NCBI GenBank assembly: GCA_030247855.1
Contig: JAPDRN010000175.1
Span: forward strand, 1-62,007
DNA from: Knufia peltigerae
Lineage: Eukaryota; Ascomycota; Eurotiomycetes; Chaetothyriales; Trichomeriaceae
Reading direction: 5' to 3'
Length of the DNA stretch: 62,007 bases
The position numbers were made by a program, and so were the translations under genes. Below are positions 1 through 10,889 of this stretch, piece after piece (positions within the stretch are counted from its first letter, which is position 1; each line of letters opens with the position of its first letter). Below the pieces are notes generated by a model that did not search any database, was not told the origin of the DNA, and saw nothing but the letters and a program-made list of their open reading frames with translations.

Positions 1-10
1 CTTCGCCCAG

Positions 11-76
11 TGCCCGCCCCCCCCATAACACCCCCACACACACACACCCCCACACACACACCCCCACCCACCCCCT
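11..76. repeat. C-rich and (CA)n low-complexity tract
   Basis: Runs of C alternate with short (CA)n stretches over the first 76 bases. There is no coding signal. The tract lies at the extreme left edge, and a second CA microsatellite closes the right edge. Confidence 0.9.
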
Positions 77-113
77 CACTCACGCGTCGGTCCTTTTTGA
101 GGTTGTTCGTATT

Positions 114-140
114 GGGGGGTTAGGGGGTAAGGGGGGAGGG
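114..140 (+). other. Candidate G-quadruplex motif
   Basis: Four G runs of 6, 5, 6 and 3 bases are separated by loops TTA, TAA and A. This fits the usual four-run G-quadruplex pattern on the plus strand. It only loosely resembles the TTAGGG telomere repeat and is not a telomere array. Its function is unknown. Confidence 0.6.
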
Positions 141-343
141 CACGATAACGCCGAGGGGAAACTTGGTCGGGGACAGAAACCGTCCGTACATTGATTCCCT
201 GATGTCGACAAGTCGTCAAACGCTCTTTCACACAACGTCCAACGGTCACACCCTTGAAAGGTCCACAGAGTGCCTACCGGCGTGAAACGGGTATACGATT
301 TTGGAAAACAGAATCGTGGACTCGTACAGTACAGTGCGGATCA

Positions 344-360
344 GTGTGTGTGTGTGTGTG
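344..360. repeat. (GT)n microsatellite
   Basis: About eight and a half uninterrupted GT units lie in a gene-free segment. Confidence 0.9.
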
Positions 361-2192
361 GGCTGGTGGAAGAGAGGGAGAAAGGGGGGGAGGAGGGACC
401 AAAAGCCGGTACAAGTTCGCCACCAAGGGGGTTACTTTTGAAACAGGTCCAGGCAACCCCCAGAAAAGGTAAACTGGTTTACCATGTCAAATTCAAGTCA
501 AACCCTTCCGGTGTGTACGGTAATAGGTATCATGGTCCACGGCACACGGAGCGAGGCGAGACCTGATGATCAGACGGGTTCTTTTTTTCGTCTTCGAGGT
601 TACCAAACTTTACTCTTCAAGACCAAGGACCGACCGAGTCCACCCAGTAATATCCTCGACCTCCAAGGAGTAGCCATGCCTGTGTTATCATGTACGGAGT
701 TACCGAGCAGTATCTGTTGACAGTATTCATTTACAGGTGCTCCCTGACCTAGACCTATCTACATTGTCATCGTAGGCCCTTCAAAGACCTGTTTAGCAGT
801 CATGGCCCGATGGCTGGGTACAATTAGCTACAAATGTACCTACAAGCTTCTACCGTGACCTACGAAGCGATTCCCAGAGACCTAGGGCCGAGGAAAATTA
901 CCAAGGTCTAGATACTCCAACCGGGCTCTCCAGAAGGTCATGGTCCGTCGCGCCCGAGAGACCATGGCACATGCCAGAGCCACTCGACTCTCACGCGGAC
1001 GCTTCGAGGTGAAAACCCCCAGGCACGTTTTGAAGCCTCAACAACCCCCTTGTCCGAGAGACCAGGGCCCCCCTTGGGTTAAGCAGGGGGGCTGCCTAGA
1101 AGTCGTCAAGCTAGAGCCTATAAATCACAGAATCAAGAGCTTTCATTGAGCTCCTAGGCGCCGTCCACAAGAGGGCCAGCCCACGGGACAATGCAGCTCA
1201 AGGCCGCATGATCACCCCCCCTATCGAGCTTCCAGTCCTGGTCGAGGATGAACCTCCTGTGAACCTCCTCCCTTCGCTCGCGTACTCGTTGCCGGTCCCG
1301 GCTAGGTTTGCAATGGGTATTGATTGTGATAAAAAGAGAATACCTCAAGGCACGAATACAAGGGTATGAAAAACCTGTCAGTCTGTCATCACCAAAAGAA
1401 ACCCTAAAAACGTGATCCCTCTCACTAAGGCCCCCATGCCCTGTGAAATGCCCAGGGTTTTCGAGCTTCAAAACAAGTCACACTCCTACTCATGTCCAGG
1501 GCTTCAAATCCCCGGCCCAAACCCAAATACGGCTTAGCCAGTACACCCAGAGCTCCACACCATCTGCAGCTTTGGGGGCCTGCTTCACCTGCAGATTGCA
1601 AGGTCCGGTGATTGAAAATGGGTGCTGCACCGGGCAGAAAACGGACCAGGAGGGCTGACCCACCCAATCATATCGGAAAGAGCGTCGTACCAAACGAGTG
1701 AAAATGGCAAGCGTACCTGCATGGGCTCTCGTGTGGCACACCACGCCCGGTCGCCGGCTCGGCCGCCTGCAAAGGGCGATCGCTGCAGTGCGATTTGGCC
1801 ATCTCATTTTCTGGGGCAAAATGGGATTGGCGCCATGCACGCCATCTGCCCGCAAGCTGCGGGGCAAAAGCAGCGATCCATTTGGCCAGATTCGTGGGGT
1901 GGAGCGGAACTTAATCCAACTGCCACGTCAACGACAACGGCGGAATACTGCCAAGGCTGTTTGTTGACTGTCCCGACGAATTATGTGCGGTGTTTAAGAT
2001 GCATTCCGATTTGCTGCTGTTCGACCTCGCTTGCGAAATGATGTGCCGCTTTGTATATCGCTCGGACTCTCCTCTCCACGCCAGGACAGATTGAAATGGG
2101 TGTCGAAGGGGAAGAGATTGTGCGATAGAACAGTCGTGAAGAAAGTAGATCAATGAAATTCGTCACTTCATCAAAGTTGTATCATGATTGTT

Positions 2193-2860
2193 TCAAGAAT
2201 GGCGACTTCGGCTTGCTTTCGCATATGCCTCAGGATGCTTCTTTTCAGCCTTGCTTTTGATGGAGCTGGTTTCAAAATTGTCACTAAGGACTGCCATAAC
2301 CGCCGGGCGGGCGACTTACGCCATTTTCTTGGAGGAATACTCAAGATCCCTTCGGATTTCTCGAACAGTGTCCAAACCCTCGGCAAAATTGACCTTTGCG
2401 GCCTTGAGGCGTCGCTGAGCGTAAGCCTGCAATTCTTCCAGTTCTCGCTGTTTGGCATTGAGCTCGCCAGATCTATTGTTGCGGTTAGTTTCGGCAATTT
2501 TGATCGAGTACGGTACACTTACGTTTGTGCCTGGGTCACCAACGAATGATCCATGCGAATTGGGTCGAACGCGGTGCTCATCTTGTCGTTTAGAACGTCC
2601 ATGATGTCGACACCCGAGTATGAGGCGTACGAGTCGCCATCACTGCCACTGTGGCTTGGTGCGTAGCTGGACCTTGCCGAGTACGAACCAGCGGAGGTGC
2701 GACTAGGAGCATAGAAGGTGCTGGTGTCAGACAGCTCAGGAGGGGACATAGCCCTAGAGTAGGGAGCACTGTAGCTTGTGGTCTTGGGTGGCATGGTGAT
2801 GGGTAGGGTCTTGCGGGGAGCAGCATGGCTGGTAGGGTGACGAGACACATGAGCAGCCAT
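2193..2860 (-). CDS. KxDL-domain protein (BORC/BLOC-1-related, Kxd1-like)
   Basis: Three exons: 2860-2523, 2472-2320 and 2265-2193, giving about 187 residues. The two introns (50 and 54 bp) start with GTAAGT. The N-terminal half is Ser/Tyr/Pro-rich and probably disordered. The C-terminal half is a charged helix that includes RRDLEYSSKKM and ends in KKHPEAY. This lines up with the KxDL region of animal KXD1, where KRDL and QHPEAF occupy the same places; here the signature reads RRDL, so Lys is replaced by Arg. Family members sit in complexes that position lysosomes and endosomes. The start was set at the ATG giving MAAHVSR; a later ATG at 2794 (MPPKTTS) is also possible. The family call rests on motif recall only. 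Confidence 0.72.
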
Positions 2861-5246
2861 GATGATGGGAGTAATAGACTGAAAGAAGATCAAAGGGTAT
2901 GGCAACAGTCAAGTCAAAGTATGTGATGGAGTTAGCTGAGGGGGGCAGAGAGAAGGCTTGGAGAGTCTCGAGGTGAGTGATGGGAAAGGAAGCAGGAGGA
3001 AGGAGGATTTCGAGGGCCATGGAGCACCTTTTTATAGGCGAGAGTTCGAACCGGGCGGACGCAACTTCGCAGGGATTGTGATTGCCAACTCATCCCCTCC
3101 ATGAGAAGAGCCAATATGAGTGCAAGTCGACGAAGAATGTGGTGTCAGGTTGAGCCACCGACCCCGCTCCTGAAGCAAGAGAAGGGAAAAGCGTAGGACC
3201 TGCGAAGCGGACAGCCAGACAGGGTCGGCACTGTCCGTCACCTTCCGCCCGGCAGGTCAAGAGAGAAGTCCGTGACGGCCACGACCAAAGAGAACGGCGG
3301 GCAGCCCACCATGAGCAGGGCGGCAGTAGCAGCATGCATGTTGGTGGGATGATAGTCTCAGCTGGGTCCCCGTTAGGAAGGAAACGGGAAGTAGAGGCCG
3401 ATCATTGGAGGGATTGGCCATTGTGCCGTGCCTCTTGGTCTTTAGTTGCGGGATCTAGAAAGCGAGCGGCGGACGGGAGTGGCTGTTGAGGGAACGAGGA
3501 CGGAGCAAGTTGTGAGAGACATAACAAGGGGGGAGTTGCGGGAGGTAATGATTTGGTGGAGGCCGTTGCAACGTAGTGAGCCTCTACAGCAGGACACGGC
3601 GGTCCTGCGGAGGATGAAAAGGCCACCGAGGGCAATTTCGCAGCCAAATGCATCGGTATGAGGGCCGCCGGTGTGCTTGGTTATTTTGAAATTGGCTTCA
3701 GCATGGCCGCGGTCGAGCCTGAATTTTTTGTGCCCGGGGCGCGGAAGACGTGTAGGTGGACAGGATACTCGACGGGCTGAAGCAGCAAGGAGAAGGTCAG
3801 GAAAAGGTCAAGCGTGAGCATCAGCATGCAGCAGGCTCGTCGACTATGGCGCAAGTATAATCAGTAGTGTGGAACGCGGGCGTCATGGGTGGCGGCTTGG
3901 GCTGTACCCGAATGACTCTTTTTGGTGTCTCGACCTCGTCCGGGGTCATCGGCAACGACAAGGGGGATTTGCAACGGCATCGGTGTCGGTGTGAAGGCGT
4001 GAAGCCATTGTCTGACCTCGGTAGGCATGAAACGCTCCAGTCGATAGCTGTGAATGGTCAGCAAGATTGTTAGATGGTTGATTGTGGACAAGTCATTGTG
4101 ATAGAGGCGCCTGGCCTATTGTGCTGCTGAGGGATATTAGTACGAGAACAAGGAGGGAAGAGGAATAGCCATAGCGCAGCGCAGCCAGTGATGGGGAGGG
4201 GGAGTGGAAATTAACGAAACACACGCGAGCCACGGCCTGAACTTAGTACGGGTATCCGTATTATTCGTAGTAATAAGATTACAGTAGATACCCTAGGGGG
4301 GAAAGGTACGGGATATTACTCCGTACGCAAGAGGCTTCCGTGGCAAAGAGGTAGGGAGATCATCTAGTGAAGCTGGATGCCTATAAGTAATGCCCAAAAA
4401 ATCTACGGGGCATCTCATGTAGTACCGATGATAGGCGCCTGTTGACCTCAATCAGTGGCTGCTCAGAGCCTGTATTGATAATTAGCCGCCAAAGCCTAAC
4501 ACCTACAATACACCTATGATACAGCACGAGTTTGTCATATGTCGGCAAAATGCTTGGGCCTTGGCATCCACCATGATTTTGACCCAGGCGCAACCAACGC
4601 CCATATACATTACAGAGTAAAGACCAGCAGTCAATTCAGTGCATCCCTGTACTCGTGCGATTCATCGATCCAGAGATCTACTTATCTCTTCTGCACCCTG
4701 CGCGTAGAAATCATACATTACGTACTGTGAGTAGTTGCCTATGCTAACTAGGCTCTTCTACTCATTCACCAGCAACGGCAATAAATACAATTGCGCTTTT
4801 CTCTTCTCCGCGACCGAGCACAGGTCTAACTGGCAGCACTTTTGTCTGGTGCCGTTTCCAGTGCCAGCGCTACCCAGTTGGTCATTGCAAATCGTGGCTC
4901 ATCAAGTGATGCTTGTCGTCCGTTTTCCCGTTTCCTTGACAATCCAGGTCCTTCAAGATGTTCGTTCTGTCCGAAAACCCCGTACCATGAACCTAATACA
5001 TAACAAGATGATGTAGGGAGATCCCTCAAGACTGTCATGGTCGAAGCCACAAATATTCCGGCCTTCCATTCTGGCCGTCCGTAACCAACCCTGCAATACA
5101 AAAGCAGCATCGGACTCGATAACGCCATTCCCCCATAAAAGCAACCATGCAATCCTCGCTAAGAACGCACAACACAACTGTGCTGCATACTTTGTCACCT
5201 GCAAGTTGTGGCAAACTCAACTGTCCCGGCGTCAATCCTTCACTCC
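2861..5246. other. Intergenic, KxDL-family promoter side and hybrid-kinase 3' side
   Basis: No supported gene was found in about 2.4 kb. It contains the TATA-like site at 3027-3036. An AT-richer patch at 4240-4330 holds a short inverted repeat (TACGG, loop GTAT, CCGTA at 4247-4260) and a copy of TACTCCGTAC near 4317. The short ORFs on both strands are not conserved-looking. Confidence 0.6.
3027..3036 (-). promoter_or_regulatory. Candidate TATA box of the KxDL-family gene
   Basis: The minus strand reads TATAAAAAGG about 165 bases upstream of the chosen ATG, which would leave a 5' UTR of roughly 130 bases. It is a sequence match only. Confidence 0.4.
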
Positions 5247-8200
5247 CTAAGTTTCGAGAGGCCTATCACGTAAGAACACGTGTGGCACGCTTGGGTCTAG
5301 CAGCGTCATCATCATGGTCCCTAGCAGGTTGAAATCCACCGGCTTCGTGAGGTAGTCAGTAAATCCAGCGTTAGCAGCCGCTGCTCGCTCCTCAGGCATG
5401 GCGTTTGCGGTCAAGGCCATGATTGGGCATGACTTATAGCCGTGACTCCTCTCCCACTCTCGGATTTCCTGACACGCCTCGTACCCGTTTTTGATTGGCA
5501 TCTGGATATCGCAAATTATCAGGGAATAGTACCCTGGACCCTTTTCTTTGACCATGTCGACGCATTCTTGTCCGTTTTTGGCGCATTCGTTGGCTAGCGA
5601 AGTCTTCAAGAAGTAGCGTTGAATCACTCTTCGGTTCACTTCGCTGTCCTCTACCAGCAAAAGTCGCTTGTTCCCGTTGCCAATCTTCTCCTTGACGAGC
5701 CTCACTATTTGCTGGAAGTCATCGGAGCTCGATTGGGCCACTTCCCGCGCCCGGTCTTTACTTAAGTTCCGTAGCTGCGCGGGATCAAAGATCATTGCGA
5801 AGACCGAGGGTTTGACGGGTTTGTGGATCAAGAATGCTTTTCGTCCGGTCGATGTCAATGCAGTGAAATCCTCCAGGATATCTCTCTTCTGATAGTGGTC
5901 AGTAATGACTACGAGTGCCGGAATCACAGGAGCAGTATATGTCGCCATCTGCCTCATAAAAAGCATGATATCAGAGGTCGCAGGTATGTCTAAAACGATG
6001 TGAGTGAACGTCGGTGGTGAGCGACCGTTGATCAAATCCAAGAATGATCCAATATCTGGGATCGTTGTGACATTGGCCGCAATCTGGTATGGCACAACGT
6101 GCTCAATATGTTGTTTGATAGCCGTTCGTGCATGTTCTGCCGGGCAGATAATGATGACCGAGTACGTTTGAGGATGGGCAGGGGACAACCCGCCTCCATC
6201 AGTGTCGCTTTTACTGCGTCGAAACACGGGGTGGGCACTCGTTTTCGCCTCCGACACTCTTCGTTCATACAGTTCTGGTTCAGACTCGCGAGAAGGTGCC
6301 GATTCTGGGGTAGGCACCAACGAGGTTATCGTTGAAGCATTCGCCACAGGGCCTGAATTTGATCTCACAGAGGTCGACACTCCAGAGCTCTCCGATGCCA
6401 CTATAGCAGGCGACATCACAGCTGGGGTGGGCACGGCGGGTGAAGATAGCGCTGCAGGCGAAGCCTGTTCTGGCGAGGAAATGTATCGAGAAAGACCTGG
6501 TGTCTGAATGATTGAATCAGAAGGGTGCCTTGTGACGCTCATCGTTGGGGTTTTATTGTCCGAGCGCGACCGAGCGCTTGAATTGAGCATGTTCGCTTGC
6601 GGCGGGCTGCTTTTTGTCGTAGCTGAGGGTGCAATGCTGGACTCGACGCCTGAAGGTTCCATTTCTACTTTGACGTAGAAGCTGAATATTGAGCCTTCTC
6701 CGGCCTTGCTCTGCACAGAGAGCTCCCCGCCATGCATCTCGACTAGCTGTTTAGAGAGAAACAGCCCTAGTCCGGACCCAGCTTCGTGACTAGTACCACC
6801 ACCAATTTGTCCAAATTGCTTGAATAGCCTCTGGAACTCGTCTTCGTTGAATCCACGGCCAGTGTCCACAACGTCAAAGTTGAGCAAGACTGTCTTGACG
6901 GCACCCCCCTTTGGACTCATGAGTGTAGCCGTGCGTAAAGAGCATTTCATGTAAACTTCACCTTGCTCCGTGAACTTCACAGAATTTCCAAGAAGATTGA
7001 GTAAGACTTGCCGGACTCTGAATGCATCCCCCTTGACCGTAGAGGGTACATTCGTTTCCAGAGAATAGTTGAGCTCCAACCCCCGCTCGATCGCTCGGGA
7101 CGATACCGTGTCAATCACTTCCTCGCAGAGGCTACGGACATGGAACCATTTTGGAAATAGTGTCATCTTGCCTGCTTCAACCTTGGTCACATCCAAGATA
7201 TTGTCGACAAGCTCCCTCAGATTGTTGGCACTGTTTTGGATGGTGTCGACCGTTCTTCGTTGATCATGGTCCAGCGAGGACTCGACTAGCCAAGGCATAC
7301 TGCCAATGATACCATTCAGCGGCGTTCGAATTTCATGAGACATGTTGGCAAAGAACTTAGTTTTCGATTCCATTTCTCGATGTACCTTCTCATTTGCTTC
7401 GTTCAATTTGCGCTCCAGGGCTTTTCGTGTCTCAATATCGGTGCAGGTACCGTACCAGGATGCTTTTCCGCTTTGAGTCTGCCAAAGTCCTGTATCCACG
7501 CGGACCAAGCGTACGAGAAACCATCTGTATTCACCACCTTTTGATCTCAGTCGAATTTCAGTCAAATACGACAACTGGCCATTTTCGTCCTTCTCGACCA
7601 TGACCGATCCCGACTTGATCATCTGATCGAGCGATGATAGGTCAGGGGAAAACAGATTCTTTCGTGTAGGGAGTGGAGGAGCTGCCGTTTTGTTCGAATC
7701 ACTGGATGAATCTGTACGGCTACTCGCCGAAGATTTCGCAATGGCGGCAATGTCGGAGGGTGACAAGATGCCACATTTGTGCAGGTCATCACGATGAACG
7801 TGCTTAGCAAAGCCTAGGCCGCGAGCGTCATCTAGGGTTTGGCCCGAATATGCATGCCATTGCTGGTTGACAGCTACGATGCCATCTCCTTCGATGGCTT
7901 CGAACAAGACCTGTGGAATGGCGTCTGCCAAAGCACGTATTTTGGTCTCTCGGGCCATGATTGCTTCCTTCTCGCTCGCCTCAAGATTCTTCATATACTG
8001 TTCATGGACGTCAAGGAATGACCCAATCCAGTACAAAAGTCGGCCATTATTGGTCAATAAAGTACTAGCTCGGAAAACGAACCAGCGAAAATCGTTATCA
8101 CTGTTGAAACGCTTCACTCGGATGTAGTGAGTAAATTGGCTTCCAGTTCGCAGAGCGTCGTTCCACAACTTCACCAGGCCATTTCTTTCTGCAGGATGGA

Positions 8201-10889
8201 CATTCTTCCACGGATCGCGGACTCGCCCTTCTCCCTGACTTCTGAAGGCGTCAAATTTACGGTTTGTCCAGACTAAATCGCCGGTAGTTGGCTTAGCTAG
8301 GAACAGCTGGAGAGGTACTGAATTCAACATCAGCGATGAAATAAGCTCCGGGAGAGGTTTTTCTTCATCCTTTGACTGGCTGCCACGTCTGATTGTTGAA
8401 CGCCGAGCAGAGGACTCAGGTCGCTCATACACTTGATCTCCCATCTCACTTCCAGAGGCAGTGCTTCCTGCGCGCATTGCCACGGGGCTTTGTATTTGAG
8501 CCTCGGGTTGTGTCTTGATGATGGTGGACTTCTTCGCTGATGCTTTAGAGGTCGATGCAACTTTCTCGGCGGACCGTCTGGGCTGTTCCCCATCGTCCTT
8601 GGTGGGCCGAGGCCCTGGTGTCAGGGGCTGCTGAGCACCGCGCTGTCTCCGCGTCGAGAAATAACTGTCAACCAACTCCGAGCCTGACCTTCCAGGAGTG
8701 GGTGGAAGACCTGGACTTAAGCCAAGGTGTTCTAAATGAGGAGTGCTCGAAAGGGAGCTACTGGGGCTATCTTTCAGCGCCGAAGGACTGCCGACTTCGT
8801 AGTTAGCCCAGGTTCTTGGCTGCTCTTTGTCCAGCGCGATTTGCTCGCTGAGCTCCGCTACCAATTCCAATTCCGAGCCTTCGTCGGAGAACGTCCCTCC
8901 TAAGCCGAATGCTGCGCCGTGACGGCTTCCAGGAGCACCCCTTAGACGATCTTGTAGAGCGCTATATTGCTGCGCAAGTGAGTACGAGCTTGCAATATGA
9001 GGCAACAAGGCCTCGAGTGCTCGACGCCAGCTGAGTGGAAAAGGATTGACGTTGGAGATGAATGATAGAATGGCAACAGGGAAGCGTAGATTCGATGCCA
9101 TGGCGCCTCGAGCTAGAATCGGCTGTATTAGTGGTACGTGCACCAAAGTTTTGGACATGTCTGTCCCTATGGCATTCAAGGACTGATTCGCGGTGGTGGC
9201 ATAGTCATACACCGGGGGATTCTGCTCAAATGCTGTCTCATCAATGGAAGCTGTTGGTGGGTTGAAGAAGGGTGATTCCTCAGGATCGGCTCTGGCTGCA
9301 GGCGAAGGCGATGGACTTTGAGACCAAGGTGAAGGTTCAGGTTGTTCATATTCGTCGAAGGCGCGAATTATTGAATACGGTGGCTCTTCAAGATTGTTGG
9401 TTTTATGTTTATCTGCAGCTGTAGCTGACAATGCCTGAGGCGCCGCCCAAGCATCTTCACATCCCCTCGGGAGCGGAGAGCGTTTCGGGACCTCCTCTGA
9501 GTAGGCCCTCGTCAAAATGACAGGCTTCCGTTTGTTGAATAAAGATGCCACACCCGTTCGAACAAGCAGCGGGTCAGGCTCCGCTTCCAATGGCTGAAGC
9601 GAACGATGGACGTAGCATCTCAAAGTGGATGATGCCGATCCAGACGAATTGTACGGTCCTTTGAAGCTTAGTGGGTCGGACTCGGCTAGGGATGAAGAAC
9701 GGGGGGTGGCAGGCTGCTTGGTGAGCCTAGGTAGTACTGACGGGGTTACCGTCGAAGCTTGTCCATCTTGCTCTCTGGCCGCACTACTAAACGCGCGGAC
9801 AGGTCCGGCTGGCCGCTGACGAGAAGTGCGACTAATATGATCTGGCATTGCCCCTGCGATGGAATGTCTCGACACAAGAGGAGGTCGACGAGTGGGCAAG
9901 GTACTCATGTCACTGGATGTCCGTACAGATGGCTCCGGCCGCTTTCCGACAGAGGACGTGTCAAGATCTGACGCGGTCGGGAAGTCCAGTTGCGAAGGAG
10001 GAACGCCATCACTACCATAGCAATTGTATGTGGCTTTCTGACCCCAAGGAACATTTTCCAGATCGGTGATATCTCCAGGTACGGCGAGTGACGCTCTTTC
10101 AGCGCCGAACTCACTTAAAATATCTGTAACATTCGCCCACCACATATCCAGCCCAGGCTCAGAGTTGAGGACCAGTATGCACTCCAGCAGATCTGGTGCT
10201 GGAAAATTGGGATCTTCAGGGAAAGCAGCAACTAGCGGCATCTGACCAATGGGTGTGCTTAAGTCGGAAGAAGAGGCATGCCGCTGTAGTTCTGCCGGTG
10301 CAGGTGACGACCCGGTCAACGGGGGCTCGTTCGTTGGCGAGAGCAGCGTGAATGGTTTATGAGAGGGCCCAGACCGTTGACTGATACCCCGATTGAGCCG
10401 GAATGCCATACGGGGAAAAGGATACGAAGGTGTCCTGATAGCACCCGGTGTCGCATCAAATGTGGCTCTTATAGTCCGGGCAGAGTCGGTCGAGAGGGTC
10501 CCAGTATTGACAGACTCATCGGAGCTGGACTCGGTATGTAAGAGAGGTGGTGGCGGTTCTACCGGTTCGCTCTGTTTGGCACCATCAACAGAGGCCGCAG
10601 AGACAACAGCGGCGCGCATCTGTTGTTTTTGAGCCAAAGCTTTGCTCATTTTTCGTCGCATTGCCTCCATACTGCCCGGTGGCTCACGTGCGAGAACTTG
10701 CGTGACTTGCTGATGTACAAGTGACGAAGTGCCAGTTGTCGTGACCTGTGAATTTCTGTTCTCGTTCATTGTGTCTTCACCTCCTGGGACAGATCTTGTC
10801 GGTGATGTTGATGATCCATGACCTTCTGCCAGGCGCGACGATCGACCCCGTGGAGAGAGACCGGGATGTGAGGACTTTGACGACTTCAT
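5247..10889 (-). CDS. PAS-type hybrid histidine kinase
   Basis: A single uninterrupted frame encodes about 1880 residues. The upstream end of the frame at 10904 is a GTG, so the first ATG (10889) was chosen. Residues 1 to about 850 are Ser/Pro-rich and probably disordered. Two PAS/PAC sensor modules follow, about 855-960 and 985-1160, the second with a low-complexity insert. The H-box SHEIRTPLNG puts the phosphorylated His at 1185. N-box (RQVLLNLLGNSVKFT), G1 (DTGRGF) and G2 (GSGLGLF) boxes form the ATPase to about 1410. After a linker comes a degenerate receiver-like segment (about 1576-1700). A complete receiver follows, with an acidic pair in LLVEDSE, phospho-acceptor Asp 1794 (CDIQMP) and Lys 1849 (TKPVD). 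There is no membrane segment or HAMP domain, so the protein is probably soluble. It would feed a His phosphotransfer relay of the Ypd1 type. I leave the fungal HK group unassigned. Confidence 0.95.
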   Translation of the reverse strand: MKSSKSSHPGLSPRGRSSRLAEGHGSSTSPTRSVPGGEDTMNENRNSQVTTTGTSSLVHQQVTQVLAREPPGSMEAMRRKMSKALAQKQQMRAAVVSAASVDGAKQSEPVEPPPPLLHTESSSDESVNTGTLSTDSARTIRATFDATPGAIRTPSYPFPRMAFRLNRGISQRSGPSHKPFTLLSPTNEPPLTGSSPAPAELQRHASSSDLSTPIGQMPLVAAFPEDPNFPAPDLLECILVLNSEPGLDMWWANVTDILSEFGAERASLAVPGDITDLENVPWGQKATYNCYGSDGVPPSQLDFPTASDLDTSSVGKRPEPSVRTSSDMSTLPTRRPPLVSRHSIAGAMPDHISRTSRQRPAGPVRAFSSAAREQDGQASTVTPSVLPRLTKQPATPRSSSLAESDPLSFKGPYNSSGSASSTLRCYVHRSLQPLEAEPDPLLVRTGVASLFNKRKPVILTRAYSEEVPKRSPLPRGCEDAWAAPQALSATAADKHKTNNLEEPPYSIIRAFDEYEQPEPSPWSQSPSPSPAARADPEESPFFNPPTASIDETAFEQNPPVYDYATTANQSLNAIGTDMSKTLVHVPLIQPILARGAMASNLRFPVAILSFISNVNPFPLSWRRALEALLPHIASSYSLAQQYSALQDRLRGAPGSRHGAAFGLGGTFSDEGSELELVAELSEQIALDKEQPRTWANYEVGSPSALKDSPSSSLSSTPHLEHLGLSPGLPPTPGRSGSELVDSYFSTRRQRGAQQPLTPGPRPTKDDGEQPRRSAEKVASTSKASAKKSTIIKTQPEAQIQSPVAMRAGSTASGSEMGDQVYERPESSARRSTIRRGSQSKDEEKPLPELISSLMLNSVPLQLFLAKPTTGDLVWTNRKFDAFRSQGEGRVRDPWKNVHPAERNGLVKLWNDALRTGSQFTHYIRVKRFNSDNDFRWFVFRASTLLTNNGRLLYWIGSFLDVHEQYMKNLEASEKEAIMARETKIRALADAIPQVLFEAIEGDGIVAVNQQWHAYSGQTLDDARGLGFAKHVHRDDLHKCGILSPSDIAAIAKSSASSRTDSSSDSNKTAAPPLPTRKNLFSPDLSSLDQMIKSGSVMVEKDENGQLSYLTEIRLRSKGGEYRWFLVRLVRVDTGLWQTQSGKASWYGTCTDIETRKALERKLNEANEKVHREMESKTKFFANMSHEIRTPLNGIIGSMPWLVESSLDHDQRRTVDTIQNSANNLRELVDNILDVTKVEAGKMTLFPKWFHVRSLCEEVIDTVSSRAIERGLELNYSLETNVPSTVKGDAFRVRQVLLNLLGNSVKFTEQGEVYMKCSLRTATLMSPKGGAVKTVLLNFDVVDTGRGFNEDEFQRLFKQFGQIGGGTSHEAGSGLGLFLSKQLVEMHGGELSVQSKAGEGSIFSFYVKVEMEPSGVESSIAPSATTKSSPPQANMLNSSARSRSDNKTPTMSVTRHPSDSIIQTPGLSRYISSPEQASPAALSSPAVPTPAVMSPAIVASESSGVSTSVRSNSGPVANASTITSLVPTPESAPSRESEPELYERRVSEAKTSAHPVFRRSKSDTDGGGLSPAHPQTYSVIIICPAEHARTAIKQHIEHVVPYQIAANVTTIPDIGSFLDLINGRSPPTFTHIVLDIPATSDIMLFMRQMATYTAPVIPALVVITDHYQKRDILEDFTALTSTGRKAFLIHKPVKPSVFAMIFDPAQLRNLSKDRAREVAQSSSDDFQQIVRLVKEKIGNGNKRLLLVEDSEVNRRVIQRYFLKTSLANECAKNGQECVDMVKEKGPGYYSLIICDIQMPIKNGYEACQEIREWERSHGYKSCPIMALTANAMPEERAAAANAGFTDYLTKPVDFNLLGTMMMTLLDPSVPHVFLRDRPLET

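Larger units (their letters stand above)
1..2192. other. Gene-poor left edge
   Basis: No ORF here has recognisable similarity, and the short ORFs overlap one another on both strands. The stretch holds the C/CA tract, the G-run motif, a GT microsatellite, and loosely repeated blocks containing GAGACC (near 873, 953 and 1055). Its last part is the 3' flank of the KxDL-family gene. Confidence 0.6.

Noticed and set aside
114..140. Telomere repeat
   Set aside because: G runs are irregular and only one TTAGGG-like unit is present.
1622..2041. 139-residue ORF in the left region
   Set aside because: Overlapped by equally long frames on both strands and without any family feature.
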